From NCBI RefSeq assembly GCF_000373485.1, contig NZ_KB891587.1, forward strand, positions 1 through 64,000: 64,000 bases of DNA. Reading direction: 5' to 3'. The first letter of the stretch is position 1; each line of letters starts with the position of its first letter. Origin of the DNA: Dasania marina DSM 21967 (GTDB taxonomy: Bacteria; Pseudomonadota; Gammaproteobacteria; Pseudomonadales; Dasaniaceae). Shown here one piece after another: positions 56,434-64,000 of the stretch. Position numbers and translations under genes: made by a program. The notes under the pieces are model-generated. The model made no database searches. It was not told the origin of the DNA and was given only the letters and a program-made list of their open reading frames with translations.

Positions 56434-57609
56434 ATGACCGCCATCATGAACACCTATGGCCGCCTGCCAGTGACTTTCAGCCACGGCAAAGGCGTGTTTT
56501 TATATGATACCGACAATAAGGCCTACCTCGATGCCATTAGCGGCATAGGGGTTAATGCCCTAGGCCACTGCCACCCGGCGGTTAGCGAGGCCATCAAGCA
56601 GCAGGCCGACACACTCATACACACCTCCAACTTATACGGCATCGCCAAGCAGCAAGCCTTGGCCGAATTACTCTGTGACGTATCTGGCATGGACAATGTG
56701 TTTTTTGCCAACTCCGGTGCCGAAGCCAATGAAGCGGCAATTAAAATTGCCCGCCTACACGGCCACCAGCAAGGTATAAACTCGCCACAGATTATCGTGA
56801 TGGACAACGCCTTTCACGGCCGCACTATGGCCACCCTCACCGCCACCGGTAATGCCAAGGTGCAAGAGGGCTTTGCCCCGCTGCTAGCGGGCTTTATCCG
56901 GGTGCCCTTTGGCGACTTAACCGCCATACAGGCCCACAGCAATAATAGTGACGTGGTCGCCGTGCTAATGGAGCCCATACAGGGCGAAGGCGGCTTGCAT
57001 GTGTTAGCTGATGGCTACTTGGCCGAGCTGCGCACAGTGTGCGATAACAACAACTGGCTGATGATGCTAGACGAAGTGCAAACCGGCAACGGCCGCACCG
57101 GCCGCTATTTTGCCTACCAGCACGACGGCATTTTACCCGACGTGGTCACCACCGCTAAAGGCCTGGGTAACGGCGCCCCTATAGGTGCCTGCTTGGCACA
57201 GGGTAAAGCGGCGCAGGTATTGGCCCCCGGCAACCACGGCTCCACCTACGGCGGCAACCCGCTGAGCTGTGCTGCAGCCTTGGCCGTAATCAACACCATA
57301 CAAAGCCAGCAACTGTGCGCCAACGCCACCACCATAGGCCAGTACATACGTGAGGGTATTAGCCAACAGCTAGCCGACTCACCCCATCTCAAAGAGGTGC
57401 GCGGCAAAGGCTTAATGATAGGCATAGAACTGCACAGCCCCTGTACCGAGCTGGTACACCGTGCCCGCGAACGCGGCGTGTTAATTAATGTCACCGCTGG
57501 CAGCGTCATACGGCTGCTGCCACCCCTGATTACCAGCCAACAAGACGCCGACACCATCATCAACACAGTTGCTGATATTGTTAATGATTTTCAGCCCCAA
57601 AACAGTTAA
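56434..57609 (+). CDS. argD: Acetylornithine/succinyldiaminopimelate aminotransferase
   Basis: 391 residues. Class III PLP aminotransferase of arginine synthesis (N-acetylglutamate semialdehyde to N-acetylornithine), also able to serve lysine synthesis. Motifs: FFANSGAEANEAAIKIAR, MDNAFHGRTMATLTAT, EPIQGEGG, MLDEVQTGNGRTG, and Lys in TTAKGLGNGAPIG for PLP. A second Met (residue 5) follows the first. 18 bases before argF, likely one operon. Confidence 0.95.
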   Translation: MTAIMNTYGRLPVTFSHGKGVFLYDTDNKAYLDAISGIGVNALGHCHPAVSEAIKQQADTLIHTSNLYGIAKQQALAELLCDVSGMDNVFFANSGAEANEAAIKIARLHGHQQGINSPQIIVMDNAFHGRTMATLTATGNAKVQEGFAPLLAGFIRVPFGDLTAIQAHSNNSDVVAVLMEPIQGEGGLHVLADGYLAELRTVCDNNNWLMMLDEVQTGNGRTGRYFAYQHDGILPDVVTTAKGLGNGAPIGACLAQGKAAQVLAPGNHGSTYGGNPLSCAAALAVINTIQSQQLCANATTIGQYIREGISQQLADSPHLKEVRGKGLMIGIELHSPCTELVHRARERGVLINVTAGSVIRLLPPLITSQQDADTIINTVADIVNDFQPQNS

Positions 57610-57627
57610 CGGGAAGCTAACGTCACC

Positions 57628-58533
57628 ATGACTACCAGACACTTTCTCACCCTACTCGATTTAAGCCCCAGTGAGCTTAACGCCCTGATTGCCCGCGCCA
57701 TAGAAATGAAAGCGCAACTGCGCGGTGACGGCCACGGCCGCCCCTTTATAGGCAAGGTACTGGGGATGGTTTTTGAAAAATCCTCTACCCGCACCCGGGT
57801 ATCTTTTGAGGCCGGCATGTCACAACTGGGCGGCCATGCCATGTTTTTATCGCCCCGCGATACCCAACTAGGTCGCGGCGAGCCTATAGAAGACAGCGCT
57901 AGAGTACTGTCCTCTATGGTAGACATTATTATGATACGCACCTTTGCCCATGAAACCGTGCAGACCTTTGCCCAGCACTCTTCGGTGCCTGTTATCAATG
58001 CCCTCACCGATGACTACCATCCCTGCCAACTGCTGGCCGATGTGCAAACCTTTGTCGAAAAACGCGGCAGCATACAGGGCAAAACCGTGACTTGGGTGGG
58101 CGATGGCAACAATATGTGCCACTCCTATATCAACGCCGCCCGTCAGTTTGATTTTGAACTGCGCATAGCCTGCCCCAAAGGCTTCGACCCCCATAGCGAA
58201 TTAATGGCCGCCAATAAAGATCGCGTCAGCCTATTCCGCAGCCCGACAGAGGCCGCTAAAGGCTCTGACCTAATCGTCACCGACGTATGGGCCTCTATGG
58301 GCCAGGAAGCCGAACAAAAAGAACGCGAAAAGCAATTTGCTGGCTTTCAAGTCAACGGCGAGCTCATGAGCCACGCCCACAGCGACGCCCTCTATATGCA
58401 CTGCCTACCCGCCCACCGCGGCGAGGAAATTAGCGCCGAGCTGATGGACAGCCCCGACACGGTGATTTGGCAAGAGGCAGAAAACCGCCTGCACGCCCAA
58501 AAAGCCTTAATGGAATTGCTGCTCAACAGCTAA
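57628..58533 (+). CDS. argF: Ornithine carbamoyltransferase
   Basis: 301 residues. Makes citrulline from ornithine and carbamoyl phosphate. Carbamoyl-phosphate site [26 protein letters not shown], ornithine loop [13 protein letters not shown], catalytic [11 protein letters not shown]. Second gene of the argD-argF pair; a 15-bp hairpin follows. Confidence 0.97.
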   Translation: MTTRHFLTLLDLSPSELNALIARAIEMKAQLRGDGHGRPFIGKVLGMVFEKSSTRTRVSFEAGMSQLGGHAMFLSPRDTQLGRGEPIEDSARVLSSMVDIIMIRTFAHETVQTFAQHSSVPVINALTDDYHPCQLLADVQTFVEKRGSIQGKTVTWVGDGNNMCHSYINAARQFDFELRIACPKGFDPHSELMAANKDRVSLFRSPTEAAKGSDLIVTDVWASMGQEAEQKEREKQFAGFQVNGELMSHAHSDALYMHCLPAHRGEEISAELMDSPDTVIWQEAENRLHAQKALMELLLNS

Positions 58534-58552
58534 AACCCACCGTTTTAACACC

Positions 58553-58590
58553 GGCAGCTATAGCGGCAACACAGCGCCGCTATAGCTGCC
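58553..58590 (+). terminator. 15-bp perfect hairpin after argF
   Basis: GGCAGCTATAGCGGC (58553-58567), an eight-base loop, and GCCGCTATAGCTGCC (58576-58590). No clear T run follows, so it may be a Rho-independent-like or processing hairpin. Confidence 0.65.
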
Positions 58591-58847
58591 AGCTGCTTAA
58601 TTAAACACACTATTAAACAGCGCCTGCCATCAACCCCAGCCACGGCAATTACGGTCAAAATACACACAAAAATCAAAAGGCATACATAGGTATTTTTATA
58701 TGCCGAAAAAGTTTATCTTAATAAAACATTCATCAAATCTGCTTGCAAAAACGCTACTGTTCTCAGCCACTAGCTTTGCAGGTTAGCAACTGCCGACCTG
58801 CCCACTTACCCACATTTTATCCACAGCTTGCTAGCCACTTATACAAC

Positions 58848-58876
58848 TTGCAAAACACCTCAAACCGCATTATCTT
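58848..58876 (+). promoter_or_regulatory. Candidate nrdA promoter
   Basis: TTGCAA (58848-58853), exactly 17 bases, TATCTT (58871-58876); each box matches consensus at 4 of 6. The -10 lies within the upstream NrdR-like box. Confidence 0.5.
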
Positions 58877-58911
58877 GTGTGCAGTTTCTTAAACACCCCT
58901 ATATATGGGGA
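58865..58911 (+). promoter_or_regulatory. Tandem NrdR-like boxes
   Basis: Box 1 at 58865-58880 (CATTATCTTGTGT core) and box 2 at 58896-58911 (CCCCTATATATGGGG) match the NrdR consensus acaCwAtATaTwGtgt (recalled from literature) at 12 and 11 of 16 positions. Their starts are 31 bases apart, about three helical turns, the spacing known for NrdR. Box 1 covers the -10, as expected for repression. Confidence 0.6.
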
Positions 58912-58955
58912 ATAAAAAAAGAATCGCTGTAGGGCATTAAGTCGCCAACCCCTTA

Positions 58956-58973
58956 TTAGTAAGCACTTACTAA
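58956..58973. promoter_or_regulatory. 18-bp palindrome in the nrdA leader
   Basis: TTAGTAAG, CA, CTTACTAA: perfect 8-bp arms. It is a typical dimer-operator shape but fits none I know (LexA, Fur, Fnr, NrdR). It lies about 220 bases before nrdA. Confidence 0.55.
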
Positions 58974-59192
58974 GCGATCTAGATGGAGAACAAAAGGGGG
59001 TATACAGCAAAACCTAAATAGACCTTGCGCATTTGTCGCCAGCAGCAACATAAACCCTGTTGCTGTGGCAGCATCCGCTGTGAGACTGGCCACTAGCGAT
59101 AGGCTTAGGCAGCAGCAATACCAACAACCTATAAAACAGCATCCTTATTTGACCGATCGCCCGTGATCACACAGCTACGTTCCGGAGAACAC

Positions 59193-62063
59193 ATGCACAC
59201 AGACGTTGAAACCAGCTCTACGAGCTCCACCTCACAACAACCCACAGCCACCAGCCAAGCAGAGCTTAATGCTACTGCCCCAGGCCAATTACGCGTTATC
59301 AAGCGTAATGGCACTGTTGTTGTGTATGACGAGTCAAAAATCAGCGTCGCTATCACCAAGGCCTTTTTAGCGGTAGAGGGCGGCACCGCCGCCGCGTCTA
59401 GCCGTATACACGAAACCGTGGCTAAACTGTCGCAACAAATTAGCGTTATCTTTAAACGTCGCATGCCCTCGGGCGGCACCATCCACATAGAAGATATACA
59501 AGATCAGGTTGAGCTAGCGCTAATGCGCAGCGGCGAGCAAAAAGTGGCCCGCGACTACGTACTCTACCGCGAAGAGCACGCCCGTCAACGCGCCGAGCAA
59601 CAAAGCGACGATGAGCCCACCAAGGCCCACCCCAGCATACGCATTAAGCAAGCCGACGGTTCTTTAGCCCCTTTAGATTTAGGGCGCTTAGAAATTATTG
59701 TGACTGAAGCCTGTGCCGACTTAGCCGACGTCAGCGCCAGCGCCATTTTGAGCGAAGCCTTAAAAAACCTCTATGACGGTGTAGCCGCAGCCGAAGTGAA
59801 TACCTCACTGGTAATGACGGCCCGCACCATGGTAGAAAAAGAGCCTAACTACACTTACGTAACCGCTCGCCTATTACTGGATAATTTGCGTTCCGAAGCC
59901 CTTAGCTTTTACGGCATAGCCGAGTCAGCTACGCAGGCCGAGATGGCCCAACTGTATGCACAAGTACTGCCCGCCTATATAGAAAAGGGCGTAGACCTAG
60001 AGCTACTCTCCCCCGGCCTAAAAGAGTATGACTTGGACGTGATAGGTGCCGCTCTAGACGCCAGCCGCGATCTACAGTTTAACTACCTTAGCTTGCAAAC
60101 TTTATACGACCGCTACTTCATCCACAGCAACGAAGTGCGCATAGAGCTGCCACAAATCTTCTTTATGCGTGTAGCCATGGGCCTAGCGGCAGAAGAAGAA
60201 AACAAAAACGAACGCGCCATTGAGTTTTATAAACTCCTCAGCTCTTTCGATTATATGAGCTCTACCCCCACCCTATTTAACGCCGGCACCCTGCGCCCAC
60301 AATTATCGTCTTGCTACTTAACAACGGTACCCGACGACTTGCACGGCATATACGGCGCCATACAAGATAACGCCATGCTCTCTAAATGGGCCGGCGGTTT
60401 AGGTAATGACTGGACCCCAGTACGCGCACTAGGTGCCTACATCAAGGGCACCAACGGTCGCTCACAGGGCGTAGTACCGTTCCTCAAAGTGGTTAACGAC
60501 ACCGCTGTAGCCGTAAACCAAGGCGGCAAGCGCAAAGGCGCGGTATGTGCTTATTTAGAAACCTGGCACATGGATATAGAAGAGTTTGTCGAGCTGCGTA
60601 AAAACACCGGTGACGACAGACGCCGCACCCATGACATGAACACCGCTAACTGGGTACCCGACTTATTTATGAAGCGCGTCTTCGACGACGGTAAGTGGAC
60701 CCTGTTCTCACCTAATGACGTACCTGATTTGCATGATCTCTACGGCAAGGCCTTTGAAGATCGCTACACACAATACGAAACCATGTGCGATAACGGCGAG
60801 ATCAAGTACTACAAAACCGTACGCGCCCAAGACTTATGGCGCAAGATGATAGGCATGCTGTTTGAAACTGGCCACCCTTGGATTACCTTTAAAGATCCTT
60901 GCAACCTGCGTTCACCGCAGCAGCACGTTGGTGTCGTTCACTCCTCTAACCTGTGTACTGAAATCACCCTTAACACCAGTGCCGATGAAATCGCGGTATG
61001 TAACCTGGGCTCAATTAACCTAGCGCAACACATAGGCCCCGACGGTTTAGACTTGGTCAAGTTAGAGCAAACCGTTAAAACGGCCGTACGCATGCTCGAT
61101 AACGTGATAGATATTAACTACTACTCGGTACCGCAGGCGCGCACCTCTAACTTGCGTCACCGCCCAGTAGGTTTAGGTTTGATGGGTTTCCAAGATGCAC
61201 TATACCTACAGCATATCCCCTACTCTTCAGAGCAGGCGGTAGACTTTGCCGACAGCTCTATGGAAGCCATTAGCTACTACGCCATTCAAGCCTCAGCTGA
61301 TTTAGCGGAAGAGCGCGGCGCCTACCCTAGCTTTGAGGGTTCATTGTGGAGCCAGGGCAAGGTGCCTTACGACTCTATAGACCTGCTTTGTGATAACCGC
61401 GGCCACGACTATATAGAAGTCGACCGCTCTATCACCTTAGACTGGGACCACCTGCGCGAGCGCGTTAAAAAAGGCATACGCAACTCTAATATCATGGCCA
61501 TAGCCCCTACCGCGACTATTGCCAATATTACCGGCGTTTCACAATCTATCGAACCGACTTACCAAAACCTTTATGTTAAGTCGAACTTGTCCGGTGAATT
61601 CACCGTGGTAAACCCACACCTAGTGCGCGATCTTAAAGCGCGTGACCTGTGGGATATGGTCATGGTTAACGACCTTAAATATTACGAGGGCTCGGTACAA
61701 GGCATTGATCGCGTCCCCGACGATATTAAAGCCCTATACGCCACCGCCTTTGAAGTAGAGCCACGCTGGTTAGTCGACGCCGCCAGCCGCAGACAAAAGT
61801 GGATAGATCAAGCGCAATCGCTCAACCTCTACATCGCTGGCGCCTCCGGTAAAAAGCTAGACGTCACCTATCGCATGGCATGGTACCGCGGTTTAAAAAC
61901 CACTTACTATTTGCGCGCCTTAGCGGCAACCGGCACCGAGAAGTCAACCATAGAGACAGGTTCACTCAACAAAGTATCGTCACAAGCCGCTGCACCCGCA
62001 GGCCCCGCGCCGGTACCGCAAGCTTGCGCAATAGATGAGCCCGATTGCGAAGCCTGCCAGTAA
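59193..62063 (+). CDS. nrdA: Ribonucleoside-diphosphate reductase class Ia, alpha subunit
   Basis: 956 residues from ATG 59193 (GGAG five bases upstream); a GTG at 59163 is in frame. Reduces NDPs to dNDPs. Two ATP-cone domains stand at the N-terminus: ~38-130 ([20 protein letters not shown]) and ~150-240 ([20 protein letters not shown]), as in Pseudomonas NrdA, where the first cone senses dATP. Core: [45 protein letters not shown]-terminal redox pair CEAC. Operon with nrdB, 88-base gap. Confidence 0.97.
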   Translation: MHTDVETSSTSSTSQQPTATSQAELNATAPGQLRVIKRNGTVVVYDESKISVAITKAFLAVEGGTAAASSRIHETVAKLSQQISVIFKRRMPSGGTIHIEDIQDQVELALMRSGEQKVARDYVLYREEHARQRAEQQSDDEPTKAHPSIRIKQADGSLAPLDLGRLEIIVTEACADLADVSASAILSEALKNLYDGVAAAEVNTSLVMTARTMVEKEPNYTYVTARLLLDNLRSEALSFYGIAESATQAEMAQLYAQVLPAYIEKGVDLELLSPGLKEYDLDVIGAALDASRDLQFNYLSLQTLYDRYFIHSNEVRIELPQIFFMRVAMGLAAEEENKNERAIEFYKLLSSFDYMSSTPTLFNAGTLRPQLSSCYLTTVPDDLHGIYGAIQDNAMLSKWAGGLGNDWTPVRALGAYIKGTNGRSQGVVPFLKVVNDTAVAVNQGGKRKGAVCAYLETWHMDIEEFVELRKNTGDDRRRTHDMNTANWVPDLFMKRVFDDGKWTLFSPNDVPDLHDLYGKAFEDRYTQYETMCDNGEIKYYKTVRAQDLWRKMIGMLFETGHPWITFKDPCNLRSPQQHVGVVHSSNLCTEITLNTSADEIAVCNLGSINLAQHIGPDGLDLVKLEQTVKTAVRMLDNVIDINYYSVPQARTSNLRHRPVGLGLMGFQDALYLQHIPYSSEQAVDFADSSMEAISYYAIQASADLAEERGAYPSFEGSLWSQGKVPYDSIDLLCDNRGHDYIEVDRSITLDWDHLRERVKKGIRNSNIMAIAPTATIANITGVSQSIEPTYQNLYVKSNLSGEFTVVNPHLVRDLKARDLWDMVMVNDLKYYEGSVQGIDRVPDDIKALYATAFEVEPRWLVDAASRRQKWIDQAQSLNLYIAGASGKKLDVTYRMAWYRGLKTTYYLRALAATGTEKSTIETGSLNKVSSQAAAPAGPAPVPQACAIDEPDCEACQ

Positions 62064-62151
62064 ACCGGCAAGCCATAACACACCACAAAGGCCTCAACGC
62101 GTAAACGCTGCGAGGCCACAACTAACACAGAGAGACAAAGAGAGAGACGTA

Positions 62152-63375
62152 ATGCTGAATTGGGATGAATACGACGCTGACGAAGATCAAGCCAGCCCAG
62201 CGCCACAAGTTGTCGCCGCTGCCGCCGAACAGGCTGCGCCTATAGCCAGTGCCACTACTGCCAGCCCGGTACACGCTAACGATAGAGTTCAAAAAGCCAG
62301 AGACAATCTGCGGTCACTAGACGTAGCCGCAGGCTTAGAAGAATTAGAAATGGGCGCTGCCCGCTTGACCGTGGACGACAAAGCCATGATCAACTGCCGC
62401 GCCGATTTAAACCAATTAGTGCCTTTTAAATACGACTGGGCTTGGCAGAAATACTTGGATGGCTGTGCCAACCACTGGATGCCACAAGAAGTTAACATGA
62501 CCGCCGACGTTGCCCTATGGCGCAACCCCAACGGCTTAACCGAAGATGAGCGTCGCATCGTCATGCGCTCACTAGGTTACTTCTCTACTGCCGACTCATT
62601 AGTCGCTAACAACTTGGTATTAGCGGTATACCGCCTAATCACCAACCCCGAGTGTCGCCAATACTTGTTGCGCCAAGCTTTTGAAGAAGCCATACACACC
62701 CACGCCTACCAATACTGCGTAGAGTCTTTAGCCATGGATGAAGGCGAGGTATTTAACATGTACCGCGAGCTGCCCTCTATCGCCAAAAAAGCCGCGTGGA
62801 GCTTGCGCCACACCCACTCACTCTCTGACCCCACATTTAATACTGGCACCCCAGAGAATGACCAAGAATTACTGCGCAACTTGGTTGGCTTTTATGCCGT
62901 CACCGAAGGCATCTTTTTCTACTGTGGTTTTACCCAAATACTCTCTATGGGTAGACGCAATAAAATGACCGGTATTGCCGAGCAATTCCAATACATATTG
63001 CGCGACGAGTCCATGCACCTGAACTTTGGCATAGACGTTATCAACCAAATCAAACTAGAAAACCCCCATTTATGGACCGCCGAATTCCAGGAAGAAATGA
63101 CCCAAATGATCGTCGAGGGTGCCGAGTTGGAAATTGAATACGCCAAAGACTCTATGCCCAGAGGCGTATTAGGCATGAACGCCCCCATGATGGAAGAATA
63201 CCTGCAATTTATTGCCAACCGCCGCCTCAACCAACTGGGCTTAGCCGAGCAATACCCTGGCGCAGCTAACCCCTTCCCTTGGATGAGTGAAATTATGGAT
63301 TTGCGCAAAGAGAAAAACTTTTTTGAAACGCGCGTAATAGAATATCAAACCGGTGGTGCTTTAAGCTGGGAGTAA
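62152..63375 (+). CDS. nrdB: Ribonucleoside-diphosphate reductase class Ia, beta subunit
   Basis: 407 residues from ATG 62152 ([12 protein letters not shown]); the longer frame from 62035 overlaps nrdA. Houses the di-iron tyrosyl-radical cofactor. Ligand motifs: [35 protein letters not shown]. The C-terminal end is the part that docks on NrdA ([18 protein letters not shown]). An Ala-rich N-terminal ~40 residues resembles Pseudomonas NrdB. Confidence 0.96.
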   Translation: MLNWDEYDADEDQASPAPQVVAAAAEQAAPIASATTASPVHANDRVQKARDNLRSLDVAAGLEELEMGAARLTVDDKAMINCRADLNQLVPFKYDWAWQKYLDGCANHWMPQEVNMTADVALWRNPNGLTEDERRIVMRSLGYFSTADSLVANNLVLAVYRLITNPECRQYLLRQAFEEAIHTHAYQYCVESLAMDEGEVFNMYRELPSIAKKAAWSLRHTHSLSDPTFNTGTPENDQELLRNLVGFYAVTEGIFFYCGFTQILSMGRRNKMTGIAEQFQYILRDESMHLNFGIDVINQIKLENPHLWTAEFQEEMTQMIVEGAELEIEYAKDSMPRGVLGMNAPMMEEYLQFIANRRLNQLGLAEQYPGAANPFPWMSEIMDLRKEKNFFETRVIEYQTGGALSWE

Positions 63376-63473
63376 TACCCCGGCTTAACCGCAATAGCAG
63401 GCAGTAAGAGGATAACAATAGCGCGCCGACAGGATTCGGCGCTGGCTTACACTCAAATAATTAAGGCCTAACT

Positions 63474-63698
63474 ATGAACGAGCAAAAAAAAGTTCCCGTT
63501 GATACGGAAACCATTTTGATGACACTGGACCAGCTCAGCCAAACCATAGAGATCATGACCACCGTAGTCGGACGACTGCGACACTATGTCTGCGAACAGC
63601 AACAAGCCGCCCCCCACAACCTCCCCTCCAACTCAAAAAATACCAATCTCAAAGATATAGAAGAGAGCCTTAAACCCATATCGACAACCCTACATTAA
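63474..63698 (+). CDS. Small hypothetical protein downstream of nrdB
   Basis: 74 residues, no family recognised. Helical N-terminal half with ETILMTLDQLSQTIEIMTTV and VVGRLRHYVCEQQ, which could form a coiled coil; polar tail after residue 45. AAGG lies about nine bases before the ATG. Same strand as nrdAB with a 98-base gap, so cotranscription is possible. One Cys; no signal or membrane segment. Confidence 0.55.
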   Translation: MNEQKKVPVDTETILMTLDQLSQTIEIMTTVVGRLRHYVCEQQQAAPHNLPSNSKNTNLKDIEESLKPISTTLH

Positions 63699-63758
63699 AG
63701 ACTTACGACTGTTATCAATAACGGTGACTACTCTAAAAAAACAGTGCTTGTTCGAATC

Positions 63759-64000
63759 TCAACCACAAACCTCTCTAAACCCTGCGGCCACAAAAGGAAT
63801 CATTCGCTCGTAAGCCGAATCAAAGTCTGTTGATAAACATTTGCCCTGTGAAAGACGATCAATACGCCCTGTTTGCGCTAAGGTTAACGCCAAAGCACCC
63901 GACACATAGTTATAGCACCAGTGTATATCTTCTTCACTGGCTGTAGGAAACACCGCTTTAAGTGCATCTATAAATTCACCCACCCGCTTGTCAAAATCCT
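63759..64000 (-). CDS. TetR-family regulator, C-terminal part (cut by window edge)
   Basis: The frame stays open to base 64000, so the start and DNA-binding domain lie outside. The ~80 residues seen (VGEFIDALKAVFPTASEEDI ... IPFVAAGFREVCG) look like a TetR-type ligand-binding C-domain with IHWCYNYVSGALALTLAQTG. The tail-end position and its convergence with the small ORF give no hint of target. Confidence 0.6.
   Translation of the reverse strand, partial: DFDKRVGEFIDALKAVFPTASEEDIHWCYNYVSGALALTLAQTGRIDRLSQGKCLSTDFDSAYERMIPFVAAGFREVCG

Larger units (their letters stand above)
58591..59192 (+). promoter_or_regulatory. Long control region of nrdA-nrdB
   Basis: About 600 bases with no gene. It holds a DnaA box TTATCCACA (58817-58825), a promoter candidate, two NrdR-like boxes, an 18-bp palindrome, and in the leader a small hairpin CAGCAAC/GTTGCTG (59043-59065). 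The predicted transcript leader is about 310 bases. Confidence 0.6.

Noticed and set aside
63708-63725. Near-palindrome ACTGTTAT-CA-ATAACGGT as an operator
   Set aside because: It lies between the 3' ends of two convergent genes, has one mismatch and no T run, so neither operator nor terminator is supported.

Overview
The window is about 64 kb of dense, roughly 50% GC chromosome from a Gram-negative bacterium. The order rplM-rpsI, petA-petB/C, sspA, sspB, with zapE and a YhcB/ZapG gene beside it, is the arrangement known from Pseudomonas and relatives. Together with NuoCD as one protein, a class Ia NrdA with two ATP cones, SspA/SspB, RNase R, ZapE and Grx4, it points to a gammaproteobacterium. 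A marine Cellvibrionales-type lineage is my best guess, but that is inference. No rRNA, tRNA, phage, transposase or CRISPR was seen; almost all of it is core genome.

Layout. 1-10 kb (mostly minus strand): a heptamer repeat array at the left edge, sspB, sspA, the cytochrome bc1 genes (cytochrome b and c1 fused in one frame, preceded by the Rieske gene), rpsI, rplM, zapE, then plus-strand zapG and minus-strand rnr. 10-13.5 kb: a TPR/GGDEF diguanylate cyclase, acylphosphatase and a DUF819 membrane protein. 13.8-28.9 kb: a complete plus-strand nuoA-N operon for complex I, with a short open frame just before nuoA, a TTG start for nuoA and a REP-like palindrome between nuoB and nuoCD. 28.9-32.3 kb: a CBS-pair protein, an orphan ParA-like ATPase and topoisomerase III. 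32.2-40.2 kb: a minus-strand oligopeptide ABC importer (binding lipoprotein, two permeases, one double ATPase) followed by a lipoprotein M1 aminopeptidase, a plausible peptide import and trimming unit. 40.4-47.3 kb: a DUF4136-like lipoprotein, a CHASE4/PAS/GGDEF/EAL protein, a class V aminotransferase, an Old Yellow Enzyme homologue and a PAS-like/Cys-cluster protein paired with a lone receiver. 47.7-52.3 kb: agmatinase, formaldehyde detoxification (frmA, purU) and a divergent TetR-GNAT fusion. 52.3-55.7 kb: a membrane Ser/Thr kinase and its lipoprotein partner. 55.8-64 kb: grxD, argD-argF, nrdA-nrdB with a readable control region (two NrdR-like boxes 31 bp apart, one overlapping a promoter, a DnaA box and an 18-bp palindrome), a small unknown ORF and the tail of a TetR regulator.

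Complex I and bc1 together form most of an aerobic respiratory chain. SspA/SspB, RNase R and ZapE/ZapG are stress, RNA-decay and division functions. The least explained items are a family of intergenic 7-bp repeats, the cytochrome b-c1 fusion, the TetR-GNAT protein beside formaldehyde genes, the kinase/lipoprotein pair with two perfect DnaA boxes upstream, and the palindrome in the nrdA leader. No clear whole new defence or biosynthetic system was found.
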